Of a DNA stretch of 64,000 nucleotides, positions 53,413-62,297 are shown in pieces. The stretch is taken from positions 2,573,501 to 2,637,500 of the forward strand of contig NZ_CP012669.1 in NCBI RefSeq assembly GCF_001281485.1, written 5' to 3'. The position numbers were made by a program, and so were the translations under genes. The notes beneath the pieces were generated by a model. It worked only from the letters and a program-made list of their open reading frames with translations, searched no databases and had not been told where the DNA came from. The stretch comes from Altererythrobacter epoxidivorans (GTDB lineage Bacteria > Pseudomonadota > Alphaproteobacteria > Sphingomonadales > Sphingomonadaceae). Each line of letters begins with the position of its first letter. Position 1 is the first letter of the stretch.

Positions 53413-54332
53413 GCGAAGCCCCTCCGCCGCATGCCTTGTTGCGGCCCAAGATCGCGATCCCTTTCATCCTGACCGCATTGATCTGGGGATCGACCTGGTT
53501 CGTCATCACGACGCAGATCGCCGAAGTACCGGTGCTGTGGTCGGTCACCTGGCGCTTTGCGATGGCGACGCCGGCGATGTTCGCGCTGACCCTGGCGCTG
53601 CGTCATAGCCTCGCCATGCCCGGCCGGGTGCACCTGCTGGCGCTGGCGATGGGGCTGTTCCAGTTCTGCGGCAACTACAATTTCGTCTATTGGTCGGAGC
53701 ACCACCTTACTTCGGGCATCGTCGCCCTGCTGATCGGCATGATGCTGGTCCCCAACGCGATCCTCGGCCGCTTCCTGCTGGGCGAACCGATCACGCATCG
53801 TTTCATGTGGGGTAGCGCTGTCGCGCTCGGCGGGATCGGGCTGTTGCTGCTCAACGAGGCGCAGGTCGCACCGCTCGGCGGAAATGTCCTGCTTGGTGCG
53901 GGACTGGCGCTGGTCGCGATGATGGCGGCCTCAATCGCCAATGTCATACAGGCCGGACCCACCGGCAAGAGCGTGCCGCTTACCGCCCTGCTTGCATGGT
54001 CGATGCTTTACGGCACGCTGATCGACGCCGCACTGGCATGGAGCATAGAAGGCTCGCCCGTCTTTCCGCGGACGCAGGCCTATTGGTTCGGCACCGCCTG
54101 GCTGGCGATTGTCGGATCGGTGGTGACCTTCCCGATCTATTACGGCCTGGTCCGAACGCTCGGCGCAGGGCGGGCAGCGTATAACGGCGTGCTCGTGGTG
54201 GTGATCGCGATGATCATCTCGACCCTGCTCGAAGGTTATCGCTGGACCGCCCTGTCGGGCGCAGGCGCGGTTCTGGCTATGATCGGGCTGGTGATCGCAT
54301 TGAGGGCGCGGCAGGTCGCGAAGGGCGCCTAG
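53409..54332 (+). CDS. DMT-superfamily transporter (EamA/RhaT type)
   Basis: 307 aa with two EamA domains of five helices each. FILTALIWGSTWFVITTQIA is helix 1 of the first, with WSVTWRFAMATPAMFALTL helix 2. LLGEPITHRFMWGSAVALGG marks the second repeat boundary, and PIYYGLVRTLGAGRAAYNGV lies near the end. Substrates in this family include amino acids, nucleotides and drugs. The ATG at 53409 sits inside the aldolase stop (ATGA). The stop TAG shares CTAG with the convergent SDR gene. Substrate unknown. Confidence 0.87.
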   Translation: MSEAPPPHALLRPKIAIPFILTALIWGSTWFVITTQIAEVPVLWSVTWRFAMATPAMFALTLALRHSLAMPGRVHLLALAMGLFQFCGNYNFVYWSEHHLTSGIVALLIGMMLVPNAILGRFLLGEPITHRFMWGSAVALGGIGLLLLNEAQVAPLGGNVLLGAGLALVAMMAASIANVIQAGPTGKSVPLTALLAWSMLYGTLIDAALAWSIEGSPVFPRTQAYWFGTAWLAIVGSVVTFPIYYGLVRTLGAGRAAYNGVLVVVIAMIISTLLEGYRWTALSGAGAVLAMIGLVIALRARQVAKGA

Positions 54333-55126
54333 ACCAGGTTCGCCAGCCCCTGCCTGAAAGTCGGATAGGCAGGCTTCCAGCCGAGCAGGCGCTTCGCCTT
54401 TCCGTTCGCGACCCGGCGGTTCTCCGAATAGAAGCCGCGCGCCATCGGGCTGAGGTTCGCTTCCTCAAGAGTTTCGAGCGGGGGAGGTTCCAGGCCGAGC
54501 ATGCGGCAGGCTTCTTCGGTCACGGCATTGCCGCTCGCGGGAAGGTCGTCTGCAAGGTTGTAGGCACCGGAAGGCGCATCGGTGTCGATTGCCGCAAGAA
54601 CTCCCGAAACGATGTCGTCGACATGGACCCGGCTGAAGACCTGGCCCGGCATATCGATCCGGCGCGCCTTTCCCTCGCGCACCCGGTCGAGCGCGCTTCG
54701 CCCCGGGCCATAAATCCCGGGCAGACGGAAAACCCGTGCGCCGAGTTCCATCCACGCTGCATCGGCATCGCTGCGCGCGGTCCGGCGTCCGATCCCGGTA
54801 GGTGCGCTCTCGTCCACCCAGGCCCCTTTCTGGTCCCCATAGACCCCCGTAGAGGACAGGTAGCCGACCCAGCGCCCGCCTTGCGCAGCCGCCTTCAAGG
54901 TGTGGCCATAGGTCATCAGCACATCGTCACCACCGGTCACATCTTCCGGCGGCACGGAAGAAAGGATGTGCGATGAATGGTCGAGCGCCATGCGTACCCG
55001 GTCGAAATCGCCGAAATCCATGTTGCCCGCGCTGCCGGTGGCATCGACCTGCCAGCCGCGCGCCTTCAACGCGTCAGCAATGCGGCTGGCCGTGTAACCG
55101 AGCCCGAAAATGAACAAATGTGGCAT
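54329..55126 (-). CDS. SDR family / NAD(P)-dependent oxidoreductase (YeeZ-like)
   Basis: 265 aa. HLFIFGLGYTASRIADALKA is the cofactor GxGxxA turn. VGYLSSTGVYGDQKGAWVDE holds the YxxxK-like region in extended SDRs (here STGVYGD with K at +3/+4 positions not conserved). FRLPGIYGPGRSALDR and HVDDIVSGVLAAIDTDAPSG follow the extended-SDR pattern. The YeeZ-type subgroup often lacks a full catalytic triad. ATG 55126 starts the fold; an earlier start at 55159 would add 11 residues. The reaction is unknown. Confidence 0.8.
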   Translation of the reverse strand: MPHLFIFGLGYTASRIADALKARGWQVDATGSAGNMDFGDFDRVRMALDHSSHILSSVPPEDVTGGDDVLMTYGHTLKAAAQGGRWVGYLSSTGVYGDQKGAWVDESAPTGIGRRTARSDADAAWMELGARVFRLPGIYGPGRSALDRVREGKARRIDMPGQVFSRVHVDDIVSGVLAAIDTDAPSGAYNLADDLPASGNAVTEEACRMLGLEPPPLETLEEANLSPMARGFYSENRRVANGKAKRLLGWKPAYPTFRQGLANLV

Positions 55127-55179
55127 GCAGCGCGTTCTAACCGTTGGACACCCCTGCAAAGCAACCTAAATCGTGAGCC

Positions 55180-57834
55180 ATGGATATCGCAACGACCCCC
55201 GTAACGCCCGAAGGCAACCCCGAACTGGCGGATGCCGCGCCCAACCCGCACGAACCTTCGATCATCTTTCGCAAGGACTACCAGCCCTTCGCCTGGCGGG
55301 TGCCGGAAATCGCGCTCGATTTCGTCCTGGGGGCGGAAGACACCAGGGTTACCTCGACCATGCAGGTGGAGCGCAATCCCGATGCTGCAGCCAGCGACAC
55401 GATCCGCCTCAACGGCGACGGGCAGGAACCGGTTTCGATCAAGGTCGATGGCGAGGCAACCAACAGCTGGTCGATGGACGGGGACGACCTGATCATTCCG
55501 CTTCCGGGTAGCAATCACGAGCTCGAGATCGTGACGAAGATCAACCCGGCTGCCAATACCCAGCTGGAAGGGCTCTATGCCTCGAACGGCATGCTCTGCA
55601 CCCAGTGCGAGGCAGAAGGCTTCCGCCGCATCACCTTCTTCCCCGACCGTCCCGATGTCCTGTCGGTCTATTCGGTTTCGATGCGCGGACCGAAGGACCA
55701 GTTCCCTGTCCTGCTGTGCAACGGCAACGAGGTCGCAAGCGGCGAAACAGATGACGGGATGCGCTGGGCCGACTGGCACGATCCGTGGCCCAAGCCGAGC
55801 TATCTCTTCGCGCTGGTCGCTGGCGATCTGGTTGCGAACAGCGGCACCTTCACCACGATGAATGGCCGCGAGGTCACTCTCAACATCTGGGTGCGGGAAG
55901 AAGACCTTGCGCGCACCGACCATGCACTGGAATCGCTGCGCAAGTCGATGAAGTGGGACGAGGAAGCCTTCGGCCGCGAATATGACCTCGACCTCTACAA
56001 CATCGTTGCCGTGTCCGACTTCAACATGGGTGCGATGGAGAACAAGGGTCTCAACGTATTCAATACGAAATACGTGTTGGCGGACAAGGAAACCGCGACG
56101 GATGCCGATTTCGACGCGATCGAAGGCGTCATCGGGCACGAGTATTTCCATAACTGGTCAGGCAATCGCATTACCTGCCGCGACTGGTTCCAGCTGAGCC
56201 TGAAGGAAGGTTTCACCGTTCTGCGCGACCAGCTGTTCAGCCAGGACATGCAGGGCGAGGCGGTGAAGCGGATCGAGGACGTCCGCATCCTGCGCGCTGC
56301 GCAATTCCCGGAAGATTCGGGGCCGCTGGCGCACCCGATCCGCCCGGACAGCTATCGCGAGATCTCGAACTTCTACACGGCTACCGTCTATAACAAGGGT
56401 GCAGAGGTCATCCGCATGATGCGGACCATGGCCGGGCCGCAGAAGTTCCGCGAAGGGACCGACCTTTATTTCGACCGTCACGATGGCGAGGCCGCAACTT
56501 GCGAGGATTTCGTCAAGGCGATCGAGGATGGCGCGGGGCTCGACCTCGAACAGTTCCGGCTGTGGTATCGCCAGGCAGGGACGCCCAGGGTTGAGGTATC
56601 GCTCACGCACCAAGGCGAGACGGTTACCCTGACCCTGAAGCAGCATGTGCCCGCCACCCCGGGCCAGCCTGACAAGAAGCCCATGCCGATCCCGCTGCGC
56701 ATCGCCTTGCTCGACCGCGAGACGGGCGCCCATGATGGCGAACAGCTTGTCATGCTCGATGCAGCGGAAAAGAGCTTCACTTTCCAGGGTTTCGCGTCGA
56801 AGCCTGTGCTGTCGATCAATCGCGGCTTTACCGCGCCGGTCACGATCCAGCGCGAGATCGACCGCGACGAGCTGGTCCTGCTCGCCGCCCGCGACGACGA
56901 TCCGTTCGCCCGTTACGAGGCGATGCAGGAACTGGTTGTCGGCCACCTCGTCGCCGCGGCGAAGGGCGACCTTCCCGATGAAGCGCGCGCCGCAGGCGAA
57001 GCTGCAATTACAGAGGCGATGCGCGCGATCCTGACCGACACATCGCTCGACGATGCAATGCGCGGCGAATTGCTGATCCTGCCCAGCGTCACCTATCTGC
57101 TGGAACAGGTCGAGAAAGCCGATCCGGTCTCTATCTCCGAAGAACGCGAAGGGTTGAAGGCGATGCTCGGCCAGCGCCTGGCGAGCGAATTCCACGCCCT
57201 TTACGACCGCGCGGAGAAAATCCCCTACGACGGCGAGGGGGCTCGCGGTGCGCGCAAGGTCAAGACACAGGTGCTTGCCTATGCCGCCGCCAGCGATCCG
57301 GAAAAAGCCGCCGAGCTCGCTGCCTATCAATATGACAAGGCGGATAACATGACCGACCGGCAGGGCGCGCTTATGGTGCTGTGCGGTCTCGACACGGCAG
57401 AACGCACGCACAAGCTGCTCGATTTCTACAATCGCTATCGCGGCAATGCGCTGGTGATCGACAAGTGGTTCACCCTGCAGGCGCTGTCGCTCCACCCGCA
57501 TGCGCTTGAGCATGTCCAGGCGCTTGCCGATCATTCGGACTTCACATTGAAGAACCCGAACCGCGTGCGTTCACTCTACATGGCGTTTGCGGGCAACCCG
57601 CAGGCGTTCCACCGTGCCGATGGCGAGGGCTATCGCATGATCGCCGACCTGATCCTCGCGCTCGATCCGATCAACCCGCAGACTGCCGCCCGCTTCGTCC
57701 CTTCGCTGGGCCGCTGGCGCAAGATCGAGGAGGGGCGCAGCAAGTTGATGCGCGAACAGCTCGAGCGGATTCGAGATGCAGGCAATCTGTCGCGCGACAC
57801 ATACGAGCAGGTGGCCCGCAGCCTCGATGGCTGA
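55180..57834 (+). CDS. pepN: Aminopeptidase N (M1 family)
   Basis: 884-aa zinc exopeptidase. The exopeptidase motif GAMENKGLNVF lies at about 283-293. The zinc motif HEYFH is in VIGHEYFHNWSGNRITCRD (about 316-334), with the third ligand Glu in FQLSLKEGFTVLRD (about 341). The N-terminal beta domain, the catalytic domain and the long helical C-terminal domain (DUF3458-type, about 440-884) are all present, as in E. coli PepN rather than eukaryotic enzymes. It is probably cytoplasmic, as no signal peptide is seen. It overlaps pgeF by 8 bases. Confidence 0.96.
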   Translation: MDIATTPVTPEGNPELADAAPNPHEPSIIFRKDYQPFAWRVPEIALDFVLGAEDTRVTSTMQVERNPDAAASDTIRLNGDGQEPVSIKVDGEATNSWSMDGDDLIIPLPGSNHELEIVTKINPAANTQLEGLYASNGMLCTQCEAEGFRRITFFPDRPDVLSVYSVSMRGPKDQFPVLLCNGNEVASGETDDGMRWADWHDPWPKPSYLFALVAGDLVANSGTFTTMNGREVTLNIWVREEDLARTDHALESLRKSMKWDEEAFGREYDLDLYNIVAVSDFNMGAMENKGLNVFNTKYVLADKETATDADFDAIEGVIGHEYFHNWSGNRITCRDWFQLSLKEGFTVLRDQLFSQDMQGEAVKRIEDVRILRAAQFPEDSGPLAHPIRPDSYREISNFYTATVYNKGAEVIRMMRTMAGPQKFREGTDLYFDRHDGEAATCEDFVKAIEDGAGLDLEQFRLWYRQAGTPRVEVSLTHQGETVTLTLKQHVPATPGQPDKKPMPIPLRIALLDRETGAHDGEQLVMLDAAEKSFTFQGFASKPVLSINRGFTAPVTIQREIDRDELVLLAARDDDPFARYEAMQELVVGHLVAAAKGDLPDEARAAGEAAITEAMRAILTDTSLDDAMRGELLILPSVTYLLEQVEKADPVSISEEREGLKAMLGQRLASEFHALYDRAEKIPYDGEGARGARKVKTQVLAYAAASDPEKAAELAAYQYDKADNMTDRQGALMVLCGLDTAERTHKLLDFYNRYRGNALVIDKWFTLQALSLHPHALEHVQALADHSDFTLKNPNRVRSLYMAFAGNPQAFHRADGEGYRMIADLILALDPINPQTAARFVPSLGRWRKIEEGRSKLMREQLERIRDAGNLSRDTYEQVARSLDG

Positions 57835-58585
57835 TCGGGAAATCCCCGGAGCGCTAGACCTCGCTGCGGCGGATAACCTGTCGGGGGTGCCGCACGGCTT
57901 CCTCGGCCATGGCGGCCTGCGCCACCAGTTCGGTTATGGCGGGGAGGGCGATCCGGCCGCGATCCGCGACTTGCGTTGGCTGGCGGCCGACGCATTGGTG
58001 CCAGGGGCTGCGCTCGTCGCGCCCCACCAGGTCCACTCGCCCGATGTCATTTCCGTATCCGAAGCCTGGGAGGATGCTGTCGAAGGGCGTCCGATCGCTG
58101 ACGCCGTCGTCACGAACACTCGCGGACTTGTGCTCGGGATCGTCACCGCAGATTGCGCACCGGTCCTGTTTGCCGATATCGAGGCCGGCGTGGTCGGTGC
58201 GGCGCATGCCGGTTGGCGCGGGGCGCATGGAGGCGTGCTCGAAAACACGCTCGATGCAATGGAGCGTCTGGGCGCGGACCGATCGCGGATAGCGGCGGCC
58301 ATCGGGCCGACGATTGCGCAGCCAAGTTACGAGGTCGACGATTCCTTTCGCGACCAATTCCAGGAACAGGATTCGCGATTCTTCGCATCGGGCAGGGCGG
58401 GTCACTGGCAATTCGACCTTCCGGCCTATATTGCGGCGAGATTGGAGGGGGCCGGGCTGACGCGAATCGAGGATACGGCGCTCGACACCTGTGCGCTCGA
58501 AAACCGCTTCTACTCCTATCGCCGCGCGACCCATCGCGGGGAACCCAATTACGGCAGGCAGCTGAGCATCATCGCTCTTGCATGA
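57827..58585 (+). CDS. pgeF: Laccase-domain protein, peptidoglycan editing factor (PgeF/YfiH)
   Basis: 252 aa with the multi-copper-like (Cu/Zn) fold. Metal-site residues are in ALVAPHQVHSPDV (His), GIVTADCAPVLFAD (Cys) and GAAHAGWRGAHGG (His). E. coli YfiH removes wrongly incorporated L-Ser from UDP-MurNAc precursors, and related proteins act on purine nucleosides. The C-terminal DTCALENRFYSYRRATHRGE block is conserved. Start ATG 57827 lies 8 bases inside pepN. It is the last gene before the bc1 leader region. Confidence 0.9.
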   Translation: MADREIPGALDLAAADNLSGVPHGFLGHGGLRHQFGYGGEGDPAAIRDLRWLAADALVPGAALVAPHQVHSPDVISVSEAWEDAVEGRPIADAVVTNTRGLVLGIVTADCAPVLFADIEAGVVGAAHAGWRGAHGGVLENTLDAMERLGADRSRIAAAIGPTIAQPSYEVDDSFRDQFQEQDSRFFASGRAGHWQFDLPAYIAARLEGAGLTRIEDTALDTCALENRFYSYRRATHRGEPNYGRQLSIIALA

Positions 58586-58613
58586 AACTGCACAGTTGGT
58601 TCTCAAAACACGG

Positions 58614-58642
58614 TTGGCTTTACCGCCCATTGCGTCTATCAG
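58614..58642 (+). promoter_or_regulatory. Candidate promoter of the petABC leader RNA
   Basis: TTGGCT (58614-58619), a 17-base spacer and TATCAG (58637-58642). A start site 8 bases after the -10 would be about 58650. It lies between pgeF and petA. Confidence 0.5.
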
Positions 58643-58649
58643 CGCGCCC

Positions 58650-58769
58650 AAACCGGGGATAGGTGCCGTTCGGCGCCCATCGACGGGTAGCTGACGCAGG
58701 GGGTCCGGCTTACGAACACCTTGCTGGCTACAGACATTTCTCGCCCCGCCATCCGGCAATGGGGCTTTT
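58650..58769 (+). ncRNA. Structured leader or small RNA between pgeF and petA (unclassified)
   Basis: About 120 nt from the promoter to a terminator. Stems visible: GGTGCC-GTTC-GGCGCC (58662-58677); a long arm formed by GTAGC and GCTAC (about 58687-58731), with GCA..GGT facing ACC..TGC inside; and the terminator hairpin. The 5' segment CCGGGGATAGG (58653-58663) can pair with CCATCCGG (58749-58756) of the terminator, giving two exclusive folds. That is the arrangement of an attenuator or riboswitch, and petA starts 22 bases after the T-run. An independent small RNA such as a divergent 6S-like RNA is the alternative. It does not match tRNA, tmRNA or SRP RNA in anything I can recognise. Confidence 0.5.
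58743..58769 (+). terminator. Terminator hairpin just before petA
   Basis: GCCCC/GGGGC and the stacked GCC-ATCC-GGC stem, with three bulged bases (AAT), are followed by TTTT. It lies in the leader of petA, so read-through or an alternative fold is needed for petABC transcription from the upstream promoter. Confidence 0.65.
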
Positions 58770-58791
58770 GGCTCGAGCAAGGTTAAGGCTG

Positions 58792-59367
58792 ATGGCTGAA
58801 ACGACTGGCACCGCAGTACCCGCAGAGGTCACCGAACACGGTGATGACGGGGTCCGGCGGCGCGACTTCATCAATATCGCCGCGATTGGCGCGGCAGGCG
58901 TAGGCGGCCTCGCGGTCGTCTATCCGCTGGTTTCGCAAATGGCCCCTTCGGCAGACGTGCTCGCGGAAAGCAGCACCGAAGTCGATATTTCGTCGATCGA
59001 AGCCGGCCAGGCGATCAAGGCAGTGTTCCGCAAGCAGCCGCTGTTTGTGAAGCGCCTGACGCCGCAGGAAATCAAGGACGCGAACGACGTCGATGTCGGC
59101 AGCCTGCGCGATCCGCAGACGCTGGCAGAGCGTACCAAGGAAGGGCACGAAGACGTGCTCGTCACCATGGGCGTCTGTACCCACCTCGGCTGTGTGCCGC
59201 TGGGTGCTGCAGAAGGCGAAGTGAAGGGCGAGTTCGGCGGGTATTTCTGCCCGTGCCACGGTTCGCATTACGACACCGCTGCCCGCATCCGTAAGGGTCC
59301 GGCTCCGCTGAACCTGCAGGTTCCGGAATATGAATTCACCTCCGACACGGTCATCCAAGTCGGCTGA
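58792..59367 (+). CDS. petA: Ubiquinol-cytochrome c reductase Rieske iron-sulfur subunit
   Basis: 191 aa. The N-terminal twin-arginine-like [19 protein letters not shown] leads into the single membrane anchor (about 30-48). The Rieske 2Fe-2S cluster ligands are CTHLGC (about 129-134) and CPCHGS (about 153-158). The [20 protein letters not shown] end is typical of alphaproteobacterial proteins. ATG 58792 follows AAGGTTAAGG. It is the first gene of petABC; the open frame continues upstream through the leader RNA, but that part has no known domain. It transfers electrons from ubiquinol to cytochrome c1. Confidence 0.96.
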   Translation: MAETTGTAVPAEVTEHGDDGVRRRDFINIAAIGAAGVGGLAVVYPLVSQMAPSADVLAESSTEVDISSIEAGQAIKAVFRKQPLFVKRLTPQEIKDANDVDVGSLRDPQTLAERTKEGHEDVLVTMGVCTHLGCVPLGAAEGEVKGEFGGYFCPCHGSHYDTAARIRKGPAPLNLQVPEYEFTSDTVIQVG

Positions 59368-59384
59368 GGTTTGAGAGACGATCT

Positions 59385-60677
59385 ATGAGCTTTCCCTGGG
59401 CACGCCAGTACGAACCGCAGAACGGTTTCATGAAGTGGATGGACGAGAAGCTTCCGCTTCCCCGTCTCGTCTATAACGCGATCGGCGCCGGTTATCCGGT
59501 CCCGCGCAACCTCAGCTACATGTGGAACTTCGGCGTTCTCGCCGGTTTCTTCCTCGTCCTGCAGATTGTGACCGGCATCGTGCTGGCCATGCATTACGCA
59601 GCCGACGCGACCGTCGCTTTCAGCAAGGTCGAGCACATCATGCGCGATGTGAACTGGGGCTGGTTGATGCGTTACACGCACGCCAATGGCGCCAGCTTCT
59701 TCTTCATCGTCATCTACCTGCACATCTTCCGCGGGCTGTTCTACAGCTCGTACAAGGCCCCGCGCGAGATGATCTGGCTGCTCGGCGTCGTGATCTTCCT
59801 GCTCATGATGGCGACCGCTTTCATGGGCTACGTCCTTCCCTGGGGCCAGATGAGCTTCTGGGGTGCGAAGGTGATTACCGGCCTGTTCGGCGCGATCCCG
59901 CTGGTTGGTGAACCGCTGCAGATCTGGCTGCTCGGCGGCTATGCGCCCGACGATGCGGCACTGAACCGCTTCTTCTCGCTGCACTATCTGCTGCCGTTCG
60001 TGATCGCCGGTGTGGTCATCCTCCACATCTGGGCGCTGCACATCCCGGGTTCGTCGAATCCGACCGGCGTCGAAGTGAAGCAGGAATCGGACACGGTTCC
60101 GTTCCACCCCTATTACACTGCAAAGGACGGCTTCGGCCTGGGCGTCGCCCTGCTGCTGTTCTTCGCCATGGTGTTCTTCCTGCCGAACTATCTCGGCCAC
60201 CCGGACAACTATATCGAGGCGAACCCGCTCTCGACCCCGGCGCATATCGTTCCCGAATGGTACTTCTGGCCGTTCTACGCGATCCTGCGTGCATTCACCG
60301 TGGACTTCATCCTCCCGGCGAAGCTGTGGGGCGTGATCGCCATGTTCAGCGCGATCCTGGTGTGGTTCTTCCTGCCTTGGCTCGACAAGTCGCCGGTGCG
60401 CAGCGGTCACTACCGTCCGCTGTTCCGCAAGTTCTTCTGGTTCGGCCTGATCCCGACCATGGCAGTGCTGTTCTATTGCGGCGGCGCGGCTGCCGAAGAA
60501 CCCTACGTCATGCTGAGCCAGCTCGCCACGGCGTACTACTTCCTGCACTTCCTGGTGATCCTGCCGATCGTTTCGTCGATCGAGCGGCCCGAACCGCTGC
60601 CGTTCTCGATCACCGAGGCCGTGCTCGGATCGGACAAGAAGGCCGTACTCGGCGAAAACGCCGAGCCTGCGGTTTGA
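59385..60677 (+). CDS. petB: Cytochrome b of the bc1 complex
   Basis: 430-aa membrane subunit holding hemes bL and b[21 protein letters not shown] starts the N-terminal part. Heme-ligand histidines lie in [35 protein letters not shown] and [20 protein letters not shown], and the Qo-site PEWY is in [17 protein letters not shown]. About 8-9 membrane helices are seen. It is slightly longer than mitochondrial cytochrome b because of the C-terminal charged tail ([20 protein letters not shown]). It begins 17 bases after petA. Confidence 0.97.
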   Translation: MSFPWARQYEPQNGFMKWMDEKLPLPRLVYNAIGAGYPVPRNLSYMWNFGVLAGFFLVLQIVTGIVLAMHYAADATVAFSKVEHIMRDVNWGWLMRYTHANGASFFFIVIYLHIFRGLFYSSYKAPREMIWLLGVVIFLLMMATAFMGYVLPWGQMSFWGAKVITGLFGAIPLVGEPLQIWLLGGYAPDDAALNRFFSLHYLLPFVIAGVVILHIWALHIPGSSNPTGVEVKQESDTVPFHPYYTAKDGFGLGVALLLFFAMVFFLPNYLGHPDNYIEANPLSTPAHIVPEWYFWPFYAILRAFTVDFILPAKLWGVIAMFSAILVWFFLPWLDKSPVRSGHYRPLFRKFFWFGLIPTMAVLFYCGGAAAEEPYVMLSQLATAYYFLHFLVILPIVSSIERPEPLPFSITEAVLGSDKKAVLGENAEPAV

Positions 60678-60698
60678 GGACGAAAGAAAGATAGCGCA

Positions 60699-61559
60699 AT
60701 GATCCGTCTTATCAGCATCATCATCGGCCTCGGCTTCACTCTCGTAGTGCTGATCGCTTTCGGCACCGGTCTTGCGACCGTGATTTCCGACGGCGAACTC
60801 AAGCCCGAAACTGCAGAGCATGTGTTTCACGAGCACGCCCACGCACCGGACGAAGGCTTCAGCTTCACCGGTCCGTTCGGCAAATTCGACAAGCAGCAGC
60901 TCCAGCGCGGCCTGCAGGTTTACAGCGAAGTCTGTGCTGCCTGCCACAGCCTGAAGTATGTCTCGTTCCGCGACATCGCTGCGCTCGGCTACTCCGAAGG
61001 CCAGGTTAAGGCTTTCGCTGCCAGCAAGCAGGTTCCGGGTATCGATCCGAACACCGGCGAAGCGACCATGCGTCCCGGCCTTCCGACCGATCGTTTCCCG
61101 TCGCCTTATCCGAATGCCGTTGCCGCTGCCGCAGCGAACAACAACGCGATCCCGCCGGATCTCTCGCTGATCACCAAGGCGCGTCACAACGGTTCGGAAT
61201 ATGTCTATTCGCTGCTGACCGGTTACCAGGCGCAGCCGGCTGAACTGCTCAAGGAATTCCCCGAAGCAAAGACGCCCGATGGCCTGCACTACAACCCGTA
61301 CTTCGCGAACCTGAACCTCGCGATGGCACCGCCGCTCACCACCGACGGCCAGGTCACCTATGCCGAAGGCAATCCGGAACCGACCGTCCGCCAGATGGCA
61401 GCCGACGTTGCAGCGTTCCTGACCTGGACGGCGGAACCGAAGCTTGAAAAGCGCAACCAGACGGGCTGGCCGGTTCTCGGCTTCCTGCTCTTTGCGACCG
61501 TTCTTGCATTCCTCGCCAAGAAGCAGGTCTGGTCTGCTGCAAAGCGCAAGGACGACTAA
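60699..61559 (+). CDS. petC: Cytochrome c1 of the bc1 complex
   Basis: 286 aa. An N-terminal membrane helix is cleaved or kept (MIRLISIIIGLGFTLVVLIA, residues 1-20). The covalent heme site CAACH is in YSEVCAACHSLKYV (about 79-83). A Met ligand is likely in NLAMAPPLTTDGQVT. A C-terminal anchor helix (WPVLGFLLFATVLAFLAKKQ) ends the protein. It accepts electrons from the Rieske protein and passes them to cytochrome c or cy. It follows petB by 21 bases; a strong terminator follows. Confidence 0.97.
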   Translation: MIRLISIIIGLGFTLVVLIAFGTGLATVISDGELKPETAEHVFHEHAHAPDEGFSFTGPFGKFDKQQLQRGLQVYSEVCAACHSLKYVSFRDIAALGYSEGQVKAFAASKQVPGIDPNTGEATMRPGLPTDRFPSPYPNAVAAAAANNNAIPPDLSLITKARHNGSEYVYSLLTGYQAQPAELLKEFPEAKTPDGLHYNPYFANLNLAMAPPLTTDGQVTYAEGNPEPTVRQMAADVAAFLTWTAEPKLEKRNQTGWPVLGFLLFATVLAFLAKKQVWSAAKRKDD

Positions 61560-61598
61560 GCGGGATCGACCGGCTATCCGGTATAACCGAACAACAAG

Positions 61599-61634
61599 GC
61601 GCCCCTTCGTCCACGCGGACGAGGGGGCGCTTTT
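61599..61634 (+). terminator. Rho-independent terminator of petABC
   Basis: GCGCCCCTTCGTCC, loop ACGC and GGACGAGGGGGCGC form a 14-base stem with one G-U, followed by TTTT. Confidence 0.93.
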
Positions 61635-61651
61635 CATTTGAGGCCGAGAAA

Positions 61652-62188
61652 ATGACCCCAGAAGAGTTGCGCGCCCTGATCCGGACCATTCCCGACTTTC
61701 CCGAGCCGGGTATCCAGTTCCGTGACATCACGACCCTGATCGGTCACCAACAGGGCCTGAAGGCGAGTGTGCAGCACCTCGCCGAACGCGCAGCCGCAGT
61801 GGGGGCAGAGGCGATCGCCGGTATGGAAGCGCGCGGGTTCATCTTCGGCGCGGCCGTGGCGGTGCAATTGGGGCTGGGCTTTCTCCCCGTGCGCAAGCCG
61901 GGCAAGCTGCCGATAGAAACGATCGGCGTCGATTATGCGCTCGAATACGGGACCGACCGGCTCGAAATCGACCCTGGCGCGGTCGGCAAGGGGCAGAAGG
62001 TCGTGATCGTCGACGATCTCATCGCAACGGGCGGCACCGCGCTTGCTGCGGCAGAACTGCTGCGCATGGCCGGGGCCTCGGTACAGAATGCCCTTTTCGT
62101 GATCGACCTGCCCGACCTTGGCGGGGCAGGGAAATTGCGCGATGCTGGCATCGCGGTCGATTGCCTGATGGAATTCGAGGGCGACTGA
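61652..62188 (+). CDS. apt: Adenine phosphoribosyltransferase
   Basis: 178 aa. Purine salvage: adenine plus PRPP to AMP. The N-terminal RALIRTIPDFPEPGIQFRDI is the APT signature, with GMEARGFIFGAAVAVQLGLG in the middle. The PRPP-binding VVIVDDLIATGGTALAAAEL (about 109-128) is complete. ATG 61652 is 14 bases after the petABC terminator stem, so it has its own promoter or read-through. Length and motifs are fully standard. Confidence 0.96.
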   Translation: MTPEELRALIRTIPDFPEPGIQFRDITTLIGHQQGLKASVQHLAERAAAVGAEAIAGMEARGFIFGAAVAVQLGLGFLPVRKPGKLPIETIGVDYALEYGTDRLEIDPGAVGKGQKVVIVDDLIATGGTALAAAELLRMAGASVQNALFVIDLPDLGGAGKLRDAGIAVDCLMEFEGD

Positions 62189-62297
62189 ACACCTTTGCAC
62201 TCGCGGCGGCTATGGGGGCTCCGCTTTGGGCCGGGATATATTTGCGGCAACAGGCATTGTATGGCTGGGCATGAAAACGGGGACGGCTGACTAGTTC

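Noticed and set aside
58650..58769. tmRNA or SRP RNA at the petA leader
   Set aside because: No tag-like reading frame or tRNA-like ends, and no GGAA-tetraloop SRP domain; length and stems do not fit either.
58663..58791. In-frame N-terminal extension of petA through the leader
   Set aside because: The extension would start at GTG within the structured RNA, has no ribosome site, and the family N-terminus with twin Arg fits the ATG at 58792.
59268..61637. 789-codon minus-strand frame over petABC
   Set aside because: Antisense to three textbook bc1 genes; no domain or ribosome site.
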